Shown here: one piece after another, positions 9,527-20,271 of the stretch | Numbering within the stretch: position 1 is the stretch's first letter | How the letters are laid out: each line of letters opens with the position of its first letter | Assembly (NCBI GenBank): GCA_004194705.1 | Contig: SADC01000309.1 | Span: 119,836-183,835 of the forward strand | Source of the DNA: Ditylenchus dipsaci | Lineage: Eukaryota; Nematoda; Chromadorea; Rhabditida; Anguinidae | DNA length: 64,000 bases | Direction: 5' to 3' | The notes under the pieces: generated by a model | The model's input: only the letters and a program-made list of their open reading frames with translations | What the model was told of the DNA's origin: nothing | The model's database searches: none | Program-made: the position numbers and the translations under genes

Positions 9527-11160
9527 AATGGTGATTCACATAATCAGTCATGAAAATAAACTTAGTTACTATCATTCAATTTACAACAAAAAAAACGTGC
9601 ACAGTAAAGTCAGCCATTGTCTCTATATTATTGGGTAGACCGGGCTTTCTAATTGCTAGGCTCCGCATCCTATAAAATTTTTTTTTGCTTAGCATTCGAG
9701 ATTCAATCCTCATCATAAAAATTAAGCTGTACATTTGACCAACTATAGTATTAAGACACATTGGTGAGGCAGAGAGGCTATTTTTACAGCTTATATGGCG
9801 AAGTATTTTTCACTGGGCCGGTCAAATCCGAGCTACTATGACAGAACAATTAGGGATTGTTCCTTCGGTTTAAAGATTTTGTTACAAGCCGGGACCGAAC
9901 AATCACCATGAAAATAAGGTTATCCAACAATTCAGCCACTGCCACGGCAGATTGACAGAAGAGGCGGTTATTTTTGCAACTAAAAATAACGAACCATTTC
10001 CTACCTAGCTGATCTGACCAGAACCCTGGGAAACCCTAGAATTCGAGATCGGACCCAGATAAAAAGTTTTGTCACCACCTGGGGTCGAAACCTCATCATG
10101 AAACTTGGGTTGTTGAATAATAGCCTACCCATTACACGAGGTCCATTGTACTATTTAACATTTTCCTAACACCGGGTCGGGAATCCCCAAAATACACAAA
10201 CTGCACTATCTCAAGACATTTCTGGGGTTTGGTAACTATTTCCACAGCCAAATCACTGAAGTATTTTCGTACTTGACCGGTGAAAACCCTGGCCGAAAAT
10301 TGAAACGAATTTCATTTAAAATTTCATTTAAACTTTTAATAATAACTACTTGGTAATATTCTCAGATTGGTATGGTGATCAAAGCTTCCCGTGCATTAGT
10401 TAATTACACTCATTTTAATCACTTTAATTTAATTAGCTCCGGTAATTATATTAATCAATTTAAAACAAAAAATAGACCCTATCGAAAACAAATATTACAT
10501 CTGGGAGCACTCCGCAAGAAAAAATTCGTACCTGGCTGGTCCGACCCGAACCTCGGAAAAACCGAACCATTCCGATTTTCCCTTCAAGTAAAGTATTTTG
10601 CTCCCACCCGGGGTCGAACTCTCAATATGAAATTTGGGTAGCGAGCAGACCACCCACTACACCACCACGACTCATTTGGCCAGTTGATGAATTTCCTCAT
10701 CGGCAAAATGACGGCAAAAAAAGTTGGACCGGCCAAACTTGATCCCGCCACAAAAACGTCTCCGTTCAAATTTTGAAAAATGCCCGTAAAATTTTTTGAT
10801 TCAAAAAAAATTTATTCTATCTCATAGGTCCAAAATCTGGACACTGCCCAGCCCGGATATTTCGTAATGTGTCTGCGAAAAGACACAAATATTAGTGTTA
10901 AGTAGCCCACCACCCCTCGCCATCCCCAAATAACACCCCCTCCGTCTCTGACCTTCCCCCTGGGCGCCTGTAGAAGAAAATTCCGTCCAGCGAAAAAATG
11001 TCCCTCACCCGGGATCGAACCCCCATCGTCAGAAATTCTTTTTCGCCCTTAGGCTAGATCTTCCCTCCAGCTGGGTCTCCTCCGACCTTCCTCCTTCTCT
11101 AACCTTACACTGGGCGCCTAATATGGGAGGGGACATTTCAGTGTTAGGGGACAAAGTGTG
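9527..11160. repeat. duplicated composite segment, copy A (right part), tRNA-like modules
   Basis: Several minus-strand tRNA-like modules occur. The clearest, 10597-10672, reads GTGGTGTAGTGGGTAGTC (A-box-like) and GAGTTCGACCCCGGG (B-box-like); a second near 10995-11055 reads GGGGGTTCGATCCCGGG. They lack full acceptor stems, so they are SINE-like rather than tRNA genes. The segment shares long stretches with 13575-15010, including CACCACGACTCATTTGGCCA and AACACCCCCTCCGTCTCTGA. Confidence 0.65.
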
Positions 11161-11862
11161 GTGGATAACTACTCTTCTTACACTCTTCAGTAACTCTTCT
11201 AATTTTAGATCTCTATTATCACTCTCAGCGGTCTCCAATTTTTGCAAGCACTTTATGCGTAGTTCATAGAAGTCTGAGTGCAAGCCGGAAAGAAAAACTA
11301 AGCACTTGAGTGCATTCCCATTTATTGGAGGTTTGGCTGACTCACAACTTCCATTGACTATAGCTCCATACTGTAAGATGTCTTGACCTACTTTTTGTTT
11401 GAGTTGGAAACATTCGTAACGTTTCATGAAAAGGGACTTTGTGCTCGAAAATAGAGTTTTCAACGTAGAGAGGCATTCTAGCAAAGTGCTTTCGTAGGGG
11501 CCTTTAGGTTTTACCGCATCACAAAATCTACTAAACTCACTAGCCTGTAACTTGCCGATCAGAAGTCGGACTTTTGCATCCTCAGGCAGAGCGGCACCAT
11601 CCTTTTCAATGACTGAGCCATATCGTAGCCACCAATTTTCGAACGTTAGATCATCCTCAGGCATGTAGCGGAAAGCTTCCATCCTAGATCCAAGCGAAGA
11701 CATGAGCATTTCTTTGCTACCTGAATTTAAATTAACACCGGCTTCCCCGGCCAATTTATTGCGTTCCGAAAGTAATTTTAATATAACAGCATTTTGCTCA
11801 CTTTGAGCTTTCATCAAAAGGGCATTTTGCTCGAGAAGCTGTTTAATGTCTGCAGGTTCCAT
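11029..11862 (-). CDS. gypsy-type retrotransposon Gag-like protein (solo)
   Basis: The start chosen is the ATG at 11862, giving about 277 residues; the open frame extends upstream without another ATG. An N-terminal Gln/Leu-rich coiled-coil-like segment (IKQLLEQNALLMKAQSEQN) is followed by a capsid-like region with FRYMPEDDLTFENWWLRY, DAKVRLLIGKL and LKCLVFLSGL, the pattern of the DUF7083-type Gag of nematode and arthropod gypsy elements. The last ~30 residues run into the repeat copied at 14780-14990, so the native C-terminus was replaced. No reverse transcriptase, protease or integrase was found nearby. The frame is uninterrupted, unusual for this window, so expression or recent insertion is possible. 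Confidence 0.7.
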   Translation of the reverse strand: MEPADIKQLLEQNALLMKAQSEQNAVILKLLSERNKLAGEAGVNLNSGSKEMLMSSLGSRMEAFRYMPEDDLTFENWWLRYGSVIEKDGAALPEDAKVRLLIGKLQASEFSRFCDAVKPKGPYESTLLECLSTLKTLFSSTKSLFMKRYECFQLKQKVGQDILQYGAIVNGSCESAKPPINGNALKCLVFLSGLHSDFYELRIKCLQKLETAESDNRDLKLEELLKSVRRVVIHHTLSPNTEMSPPILGAQCKVREGGRSEETQLEGRSSLRAKKNF

Positions 11863-12125
11863 TTTAAATTTTGCTGACTGCGCCAAATATGTTGTATCGT
11901 TGTATGATAATGGCAGACGCGGAACACGAAGTAAACAATATAACTTTATAACACAACAACAATTACAACACGATAACTATATACGATCACTTCACTATAC
12001 TGGACAGAACAACGAGTCAACTGCACCATATATCGTGGCAGGACAAATAACCATTCAAAGATCACATCGCCACAACAGGCCATCAGCTACTTTCTAGGTT
12101 TATTATTCATTAATTAAGCTAAGCA
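11863..12125. other. upstream region of the gag-like gene
   Basis: AC-rich sequence (ACAACAACAATTACAACACG, about 11945) that is plausibly the untranslated leader of the gag element. No LTR pair or primer-binding site could be confirmed. Confidence 0.35.
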
Positions 12126-12139
12126 AAATTACCAATTTT

Positions 12140-12325
12140 TAGGGAATATTGTGGGCGCTGGAATTTTTATAACTCCACGGCCATCTTACAAAATACCTCC
12201 TCAGTATTGTTAATTTTTTTAATAACATGTTTTTCAACTAATAATACTTATAGGTTGGTTTGGCCCTAGTGTTGTGGGTGGTCAGTGCTGTAATTTCTAT
12301 GCTTGGTTGTTTCTGTTATTTTGTT
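12140..12325 (+). pseudogene. SLC7-type amino acid transporter fragment (TM1-TM2)
   Basis: After an acceptor ending TTTTTAG at 12141, one exon encodes GNIVGAGIFITP, the TM1 signature of LAT/SLC7 light subunits. A one-base frame change is followed by TAILQNTSS. A 41-bp GT..AG intron then leads to VGLALVLWVVSAVISMLG, matching TM2 of the same family. Splice phase and family order agree. The rest of the transporter does not follow on this strand; C-terminal-like pieces lie on the opposite strand at 12830-13190. It is a partial, rearranged copy. Confidence 0.65.
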
Positions 12326-12829
12326 TCTGCTAAAAGACCATTGTCAAGATATGGTCTTTTGAAAAAAAACATTTTTGCGAAAAATAAGCAAAATTGGAAA
12401 AAATGAAGTAAACCTGAATTTTAATCATTTTCCATTTTTTTAACTAGCCATATCTTAGCATTTTTCATTGAATTTTTTTTGTGAATTGAGTTTTGTAGCT
12501 CTTGAACTGCGCTACAGGATAACATTGAAGCTTTTTGCATCACTAGAAATTTAATTCGAAATTTTATCGGCTTAAATAATGAAAATCGCTGTAAACTCGT
12601 TGAAAAATGTCACCTGTTTTCAATCGATTTTTTCACAACCGAAATTTAAAAAAAATCTGAAAACTAAAAAGTACGTCTTTAATGGTAAGGTAAGGGCTTT
12701 CATACGAGCATTAACTTTCTTGAAAGTGCCTGGACAAATAAAGTTCTACAGACTAAAACAATTTTAATTTAAAAAAAACAAATACTTATTTTTTTAAATT
12801 TATTAGTACTTACAGTCAACTTTTGAAGA

Positions 12830-13190
12830 AAAAGAAGCAAACCAGGCATACGAAGGAAGCGCTTTTTCGTATACGAAAATTGCATAGATAATAGAAGTTA
12901 CAATAAGGAGAAACACTGTAACTAAAGCAGTTTTCAACTCATTGACTATAGTCAATGCGGCCTGAATTCAAGTCAAAAGTTCTTTTGATTGTATAATTAT
13001 TTAAATTTACCAGTGCAAAACAGACAGCAAAAAAGATTACTGGCACAATTAGTGGAACTCTAATCACATCTGTGTTGCCAGCCGTGTACTTTTTGTAACG
13101 TATATAAAACAAAACGACCATAGTGACTCCTCTCTGGGTCCTTAAAATGTACAAAAGTGTTAAGAAATCCATTCCGGATTTTAGATCCAA
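12830..13190 (-). pseudogene. SLC7-type transporter fragment (C-terminal TM segments)
   Basis: The minus-strand frame 13190-12939 contains LFYIRYKKYT followed by IRVPLIVPVIFFAVCFALV, resembling the RYK...R-P-I-x-V-P-L-x-x-P-V-I-F segment before the last membrane spans of SLC7 transporters. Downstream (12955-12830) another hydrophobic stretch, LVTVFLLIVTSIIYAIFVYE, resembles a last span. The strand is opposite to the TM1-TM2 exons at 12140, so the gene is scrambled by inversion. The assignment rests on motif resemblance only. Confidence 0.5.
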
Positions 13191-13278
13191 ATCTTTTAAG
13201 CAATAATTGCTATAATAATATATTGTCGTACTTATCGTTTTAAGGTTGAAAAAATGAATAAAATCAAGTTTATATAAC

Positions 13279-13572
13279 TTTAAAGGAGCATGCTAGTCGC
13301 CGATGGGAATATTTTGAAAGGCGGGTACCAGCAAAATTCAAACTAGAATTAATTGGACGAAATTTGGAAAAGTCGATGAAAAATTATACCTTCAGTGGGA
13401 ATCGAACCGACAGCTTACTGTCGTAGTCCGATGGTAATAAGTGTAGAGAATGGTTTTGATTACTTATTCCATGCAAGATACTCAACTAAAATTAATTTCA
13501 GAATAATTCAGAAAAATGACCTGGTACCCGCCTTTCAAAATATTTCCATCGTCGCGAGCATGCCCCTTTAAA
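13279..13572. mobile_element. palindromic MITE TTTAAAGG-GCATGC with tRNA-like core
   Basis: Sister of 5001-5308: TTTAAAGGAGCATGC ... GCATGCCCCTTTAAA with arms AAGGCGGGTACCAG and CTGGTACCCGCCTT. The loop has a minus-strand GTCGGTTCGATTCCCACTG box-B-like segment. Confidence 0.75.
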
Positions 13573-13574
13573 TA

Positions 13575-15010
13575 AAGGCGAAAATGTGAAAGGTCCAAAA
13601 TATTCCAACTTTTGTGTGTCATAAAACGCTGCTATTATTGAACCTTCATCATGTTCGACAATTCACCCATCGCAATAACACAGTGATGGTCCGAAAGATT
13701 TTGGACTTGGCTGATCCTCAGTTTGAATCCCAAAAAACCAAACCATTCGGATCTGCCAATTGAAATCCCGGTTAAAAGATTGTGTTGCCTCATGGTATTG
13801 ATCCTCAACATAATACTTACAATCTATTCAATCGGCATACATTACTATCACAACTCATTTTCAAATTTAGCATAGTTTGAAACGTCAGAAAAATCGGCTC
13901 AGTCTAAACATGGTATGATGCGAACAGCGAAAAACCTTGGTCAAAAAATTTGACAAAAATTTATTTCAAAATCAACTCTGCTCTAATTTAGACGATTTTT
14001 TGATGGAAACTTTTTTATCGGTGATAAAGGGATATGGTGATTAAGTTTTATTATTTGGTGATAACTATAGCCATTAACGTAATTACTCATCAAAATCAGC
14101 TAAATTATGATGGTTGAACCCAGAACGAAAAGGAAAAGTCTCAAGGAAAATAACCCACGGCTTGTATACTATTTGGTAGACCGAGTTTCCACAAAGAGTT
14201 CCACGCTAGCCTCCAAATCCCATTTAAAAGTTTTTAGTTGGGATTCAATCTGAGATTCACCTTTCAACATAAAAATTAAGTTGTACATTTCACCAACTAC
14301 AATATTAGGACACATTGATGATATGGACAGATGTTAATTAATTACACTCATTTTAATCACTTCATTTTAATTTGATCTGGTAATTAGTTCATCGCAGAAA
14401 GGAAGACCCTACCAAAAAATCAAACCTCGATTAAAATATATGTTGCCATCCGGGGTCGAACTCTCAACATGAAAGTTGGGTCGTCGAGCAGCCTACCCAC
14501 TACACCACCACGACTCATTTGGCCAGTTGACGAATTTCGTCATCGGCAAAATGACGGCAAAAAATGTTGGGCCGGTCAAACTTGGTCCCGCCACGAAAAC
14601 AAACCCGTTCAAATTTTTTAAAAAAGCCTGCGAAAAGTTTTTAAACATCAATTAGGTATCCCTTGTAGAATTTGGAAGCTCCCCAGCCCGGATATTTCGT
14701 AATGTGTCTGCAAAAAGACAGAAATATTAGTGTTAACTACCCCACCACCCTCGCCACCCCAAATAACACCCCCTCCGTCTCTGACCCTCCCCCTGGGCGC
14801 CTAATAAGGAGGTGTCCAGGGGGAGGTTAGAGGAAAGAGAATTCGATACCGCTACCCGGGATTGAACCCTCGACTAGTAGCCGACCCAAAATTTTGACTT
14901 TTCTTTGCCTAAAGGCTCGGCATTAACTTTAGGACCTCTTCCCGTCTATAACTTGGCGCCAAATAGGCCATGTGACATTTCAGTGTTACGTTACAAATCT
15001 TGTTATAGGA
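13575..15010. repeat. duplicated composite segment, copy B
   Basis: Second copy of the segment represented by 7740-8072 plus 9527-11160. It contains the tRNA-like module at about 14449-14520 (minus strand, TGGTGTAGTGGGTAGGCTGC and GAGAGTTCGACCCCGG) and another at 14855-14930. It lacks the MITE and hAT-like insertions of copy A, so it records both empty sites near 14050-14064. Confidence 0.65.
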
Positions 15011-15365
15011 CTACTTGCCCCTCAACTTTTAGTTGACCCTCAACTTTTTTTTAGCAAACTTTCGATTTTTTGTCTCCTATATTTTTTCTTAGAATTTTAA
15101 AAATTGTTGTGTAAAACAGGCTGCCCCTGGAGTAGGTACCACCTGGATAGCCTAAAAATTAAAATTTTCTTAATAAGAAAAAATAAAACATCATATCTAA
15201 ATTAAAATTGTATGGAAAATCGGATTTGTCAGGACCGAAATGCGGTTTCCTACACGCGGGGTGATTTCCTCTACGCGAAGATTTAAAACTAATTAAACCA
15301 CCCTAAATCATTTCAAACCATCTAAAAGCACCCTATGCTCAAAGAACCCTGAATTGAGTCCTCTA

Positions 15366-15460
15366 CTCCGGACTAATTGCACCCCGAAGGATTCGAACCA
15401 GCAACCTGTACATCAACCTTGAGAATCCATGCACCAAACCAAGTGGTCGTCCACTTGGAT
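15366..15460 (-). repeat. tRNA-derived SINE-like module
   Basis: Minus strand reads GGTTGCTGGTTCGAATCC (B box) followed by TTCGGGGTGCAAT, with TGCATGGATTCTCAAGG upstream. Related modules lie at 15766-15830 and 32380-32455. No intact cloverleaf, so not a tRNA gene. Confidence 0.5.
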
Positions 15461-15770
15461 CAAATTTTTTTTGGGTTCTTTTGGGTTCCAAAACATTTTT
15501 TCTGCACTGATTCGAGCATGCTGAAGATGGTTTGACAGTGGTAAATTACGTTTTATGAAGAAATTTTTGAGTTATTGCAACGGTTGATTTTGATAAAGCA
15601 AGAATTAGCAATAACTCAAAAATTTCTCCATAAAACGTAATTTTACCACTGTCAAACCATCTTCAGCGTGCTCGAATTAGTACAGAAAAATTATTTTGAA
15701 ACCCGAAAACTTTAAAAAAAAATTTTGATCCAAGTGGACGACCACCTGGTCGGGTTGGAGCATGGATTCT
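15446..15770. mobile_element. palindromic MITE, CCAAGTGGTCG ends
   Basis: Facing arms contain CCAAGTGGTCGTCCACTTGG and CCAAGTGGACGACCACCTGG, plus GAAGATGGTTTGACAGTGGT and ACCACTGTCAAACCATCTTC. The loop is about 40 bp. Relatives occur at 30240-30560, 30695-31030 and 45620-45995. Confidence 0.8.
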
Positions 15771-15819
15771 TAGCGGTGATGTAGACGTTGTTGGTACGAA
15801 TCCACCTGGGTGCATACAT

Positions 15820-16200
15820 TTTCGTTCAATAATTTTAGATATAAAAAGACAAGCGTTTGATTTTTCAGGTCATTTGGGTGAATATACCCCTACTCTGCAG
15901 TTACCTGGATATCGACCTGTCCAGGTGATACCCACCCCAGGTTTGGGCTTGGGTAGGTAAAATCGAAGTTTTGGTCTTAACAAGCCCGATTCCCCACAAA
16001 ATTTAAGTTTAGAAAAATGGCTTTTTTATTTAAATTAATTTTATATTTTCAGGCCATCCACCTGGCCAGGTGGTACCTTCAAGTTGGAGTGTGTAAAATC
16101 GCAATTTGGACTTAACAAACCTAATTCCTCACACAATTTTAAGTTAAAAATGGTTTATTTTTTCCCACACGAATTTACTGTGGGCGAATTTACCTAGAGC
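15820..16200. repeat. CACCTGG-rich internal repeat
   Basis: CACCTGG, CCAGGTGG and GGATAT words separated by phrases such as TAAAATCGCAATTTGG. Related DNA forms the interior of the foldback elements at 17489, 31491 and 38511 (18660-18960, 31800-32330, 38850-39310) and also lies at 33640-34090. Probably a decayed interior of the same family. Confidence 0.5.
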
Positions 16201-16624
16201 CTTTTTAAGGAAGTTCACTGACTACTAAGGTCAAAAACTATCCAGGAATTGATTGGAATCATTTCCAGCACTGCTTTACTGTCACTAAACGCCCTAATTT
16301 TGGGAGTTCGTGCAAATGACCATCCAAATGAAAGGAAACCATTCAAAATGATGCGTACTTAGTTTCATATTGCCTTAACCTCTACCAATTTTATTTATTT
16401 GTCGACGCTTTAGTAACTTTCTAGAGTAATAATTTTACGAAGAACCAGAAAGAAAGTTTTCCACGCCACAATCACTTCAGAAAAGTGGGTAATAAGCAAA
16501 GTTTTTACCATGGAAAAAAAGAGTATTTTGAAGGATAGGATTTCGGTATTATTTGAGAACTGACGTTTTTTTGCAATTTTATTTGCATGATGATTTACAA
16601 TCACATACTGAAAATGACGTCAGG

Positions 16625-17405
16625 GGGCGTAGTAACAATCGTAGTAACAACTTCCGTGGCTGAAAGTAGAATATCTCGGAGTTCAGTCCACTTTTTGAAA
16701 AGCAGTTTTTTGCAAACAAAAATAGACAAGTTTAATCTTCAGCTTTTATTACAATCATCTGAATCGCTCATCGGTAAGCAGAGCTAGCACTAAATGCAAA
16801 AAAATATCCGCAGCTGCGGATATTTTTGAACCTGTGAGGCTAAAAATAAAATTTATCGTACAGGTTCAAGCTGATTATCATGATGTTTCAATACGTTTGT
16901 AGCCTAGATTATAAGGAACATTTTGGTAGTTTAAAAAGTATTTTTAGCTTTACCAAACTTAAAATATTACTAAAAGTGCCTCTAAATATTTAGTTTGGAA
17001 AATTATCCGAGGATAGACTAAGCTAACTTTTCAAATTCAATATTTTGAGATACTTTTGGCCATATTTCAAGTTTGGTAAAGCCAAAAATACTTTTCAAAT
17101 CACCAAAATATTTCTTATAATCTAGGCTACAAACGTAGTGAAACATCATGACAATCAGCTCAAACCTGTACGATAAATTTTATTTTCAGCCTCACAGGTT
17201 CAAAAAATATTCGCAGCTGCGGATATTTTTTTGCATTTACTGCTAGCTCTGGTTACCGATGAGCGATTTAGATAATTGTGATAAAATCTGAAGATAAAAC
17301 TTGTCTATTTTTGTTTGCAAAAAACTGCTATTCAAAAAACGGACTGAACTCCGAGATATTCCACTTTTAGCCACGGTTTTGTTACTACGATTGTTACTAC
17401 GGCCC
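16625..17405. mobile_element. long palindromic element, GGGGCGTAGTAACAATCG ends
   Basis: About 390 bp on each side pair: GCGTAGTAACAATCGTAGTA faces TACTACGATTGTTACTACGG, and AAATATCCGCAGCTGCGGAT recurs in both arms. No open frame of note. Flanking bases give no convincing target duplication. Confidence 0.8.
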
Positions 17406-17488
17406 CAGGAAGCAGAGCTACATTTCGAGCATAAGCTTATAAATAATCATGTAAATTAAAATTGTAAAAAAACGTTAGTTCCAAAATA

Positions 17489-19253
17489 GGTGGGGTTATC
17501 CTGCGCCAAAAGATTAATTCGCCAATCGATTGTTTCGCCAAAACGATTAGTTCGCCAAAATACATTTCGCCAAACGATAAACTCACCAAGTTGAGTCTCA
17601 CCAAGATACATTTCGTCAATCGATTGTTTCGCCAAAATGAAACTCGCCAAACAGTTAACTCACCAAACGATTAATTCGCCAATTTTTTTTCGCCAAACAA
17701 TGAACTCGCCAAAATTAATCTCACCAAACGTTTGCTTCGCCGGGAAGCAGTTAACCAGAGGATTGAAAAAATAAAAAGCTGTCAAATCTAAAAATAAACT
17801 ATTTTTCTTGACTTAAAATTTTCTTGACTTCGTTACTGTACGTTTGGCTACTACTTCCGATTTCCTGCTAACGATTCATGAATTCTTAGGGTCAAATCAC
17901 TTACAACATTGCAATGAGCAAGCTTTCCTGAAAATGGTCCTTATTGGAGCTCAAGGAGGAGTCTGTTACATTGAAGGTCGGAATAATATAGGTATCATGC
18001 TCCGAATATTCTCATGCTGGTGTGAATCCTTTTCTGATACTGTCCGTTTCAACTTTAACCATGTAATAATTAATAACCTAGACATTGAGTCAATCCAAGC
18101 CGTGGCTGAAGCAATCGAAGACTTCGAAGGCGGGCTTCTGATGGTAACTCACGACAAAAAGACTGTGGGTTCTTGAAAGTCAGGTAATGTGATGTCTTGT
18201 AAATCTTTGAATTCACAATTTGTTTTCATTTTGCAAATTCAGGCTATCTACGAGATCGATGGAGACTTTGATGCCTTTCGTGAAGAAATTCTTGATAAGC
18301 TCAATGAAACACTTGCTTCACCTGCTAGAAACATAAGATTCTATATTTTTCGGTTTTTGCTGTATGTGGGTTGTGGAGGGTGATTTCTTGAGAAATAAAG
18401 TATGGTGGCATAGTGACGATCGTTTTTTGTTTCGTTATCGGAGCTGTGGACGTGGTTTTCGAGGGCCTGGCTTTAATGATGGACGGGTCTTAGTACACGT
18501 CTCGAAAATTTTGCATCCTATCTGAAATTGAGGTAGTCGACTAAAAAAGTATATTATTTCAAAACCATAGCACAGTACTATTCATGTTCATATTTTTTAT
18601 CCTTTTATCATGCCTCTTATGTCACTTTTAAAAAGCATAGTTGCTTTGAAATCGAAATTTCGGTATTTACAAACCTAATTCGCTACACGCTATCACTTTA
18701 AAATCATTGATCGGGTGGGTGAATTCGTAGTTTTGGTCGTATCAAACTCGATTTGCCGCACGATTTCACGTATGATAAGATGAATCGTTTTCAATTTTAA
18801 CGAAAAAAAAATTGTCCAGGTCATATGGGTTGATATGTACCTGACTAGTTGGTACCTACCTTGGATTTCGGGATTCCGGTGGGCGAAATCGAAATTTTAG
18901 TCCTTACAAACCAGTTTCGCCATAAACTTTTGAGTTAAATAAAATAGTTTATTTTTAGATTTGAAATTTTTTATTTTTCCTTCCGGGTGAATCCATCCTT
19001 TGGTTAACTGATTTCCGGTCAAGTAATCGTTTGGCGAAACAAAATTGGCGAGTTAATCGTTTGGCGAAATGTATTTTGGTGACACTCCTTTTGGCGAGTT
19101 AACTGTTTGGCGAATTTCATTTTGGCGAAACAATCGATTGGCGAGTTAACTGTTTGGCGAAACGTATTTTGGCGAATTAATCGTTTGGCGAATAAATTGT
19201 TTTGGCGAAACAATCGATTGGCGAAAAATTTTTTGGCGTAGGATAACCCCACC
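17489..19253. mobile_element. foldback element carrying an ABCF fragment, GGCGAA words
   Basis: The ends GGTGGGGTTATCCTGCGCCA and its facing copy GGCGTAGGATAACCCCACC are followed by arms of degenerate words TTCGCCAA/TTAACTCGCC (17500-17745) and TTGGCGAA/GGCGAGTTAA (19020-19240). The 8 bases outside are CCAAAATA and CCAAATAA, a possible decayed 8-bp duplication. The interior holds an ABCF gene fragment (17844-18383) and CACCTGG-type repeat (18660-18960) homologous to the interior of 38511-40050 in inverted orientation. By analogy with other elements here it is likely a non-autonomous MULE with captured host DNA. Confidence 0.75.
17844..18383 (+). pseudogene. ABCF-family ATPase fragment
   Basis: The first exon encodes [15 protein letters not shown] followed by [11 protein letters not shown], the D-loop and H-loop region of soluble ABCF proteins (usual form T-N-N-L-D-I-E-S-I...G-G-x-x-x-V-S-H-D). 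Upstream the ATP-binding signature and Walker B are degraded. A GT..AG intron (about 18183-18241) is followed by YEIDGDFDAFREEILDKLNE, matching the ABCF tail after the H-loop. The captured piece kept an intron, so it came from genomic DNA rather than a processed transcript. No start and no complete ATPase domain, so non-functional. Confidence 0.7.
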
Positions 19254-20200
19254 CCAAATAATACCGAAAAGTTCCAAGAGAGCCCTGGGTAGAATGGCAT
19301 GGATTTGGACATCGTACAATGTTTCTAAACCCCTTTATGCCCGCGTGTGCGTAATAGGTACAAAATTTGCCTTACTCCACCCTGTGGATATTTTTGAGTT
19401 TTGGTTTGATTTTTTCATTCCGAATTTTGGCTGTACTTATATTGGATGTAATGTAGCTCGAGATTTCTACTACAAGATCACCAGACAAATTCCTGGCAGC
19501 CTGCAAAATTTACAACTAAAACTACTTTACGTCAGCAGCTGATTTTTTGTAGTCGAAAATAGCCATTTTTAGAAAGAAAACTTTTTCCATGGACAAATCC
19601 ATGAGCTGCAGAGTTTTGGTAGCACTTGATAAACAACAATGTAGCAATGCACAAATTTTGAAATTAGAATTATTTTATTCATAATAAAAAAAATTCGCAA
19701 AAAAATTCCGAAAGTAATTATGATTTTGAATATTGGCCCTATGCTCTGTGCAGATCATTATTAGGTGAATTACCAATCAATGTGTAGCTAGCTAGAAGAG
19801 CTATAAAATAAGTGGTAAGTTTCCCTACAATGGTTTGTACATAGTGTGCGAAAAGTCAAAAATATTCAAAAAAATTAAATTTCGGCAAAAATGGGTTAAA
19901 TTTTAGCTCTGACTCAATATAACTTTTTTTTCTCTGTTCGATAGCTCAAATCAAAGCCTAGAATCTAGGCTACATTTTAGTATATGAAACGTGTAAATTG
20001 CCGAAAAAGTCAAAAAATATCCACCAAGATAGTCAAAGAAAAACTCTCAAAAACTATTAATTTTCGGAAATTTAACCTATGTTAGCCTAAATGAAAGCTT
20101 CAGTAAATGTGAAAGCCTGCGCTGATAATTTTATTTGACAGAAAAGAGTGTTAAGAACATTTTAAAACCAAATTTGTCAATTAAACGAGATTAGAAAGGG
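19254..20200. other. no gene recognised
   Basis: AT-rich sequence without a supported exon chain or clear repeat ends. Near 20190-20262 and 21280-21350 a facing pair (CCCAAAGAGTATTTTTCTCTAAG and its reverse complement with small differences) flanks the hAT-like element 20272-21188 at about 1 kb distance, so an older palindromic element surrounds it. Confidence 0.45.
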
Positions 20201-20271
20201 ACAGCATCCCTCGAGTAACCCTTCTCCCCCAAAGAGTATTTTTCTCTAAGCTGACTTTGTTCACTTTTCAC

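Noticed and set aside
10597..10672. tRNA gene
   Set aside because: A- and B-box-like sequences are present but no 7-bp acceptor stem forms, and several similar copies exist; treated as SINE-like.
12140..13190. A single intact SLC7 gene
   Set aside because: The two recognisable regions are on opposite strands and the middle is missing.
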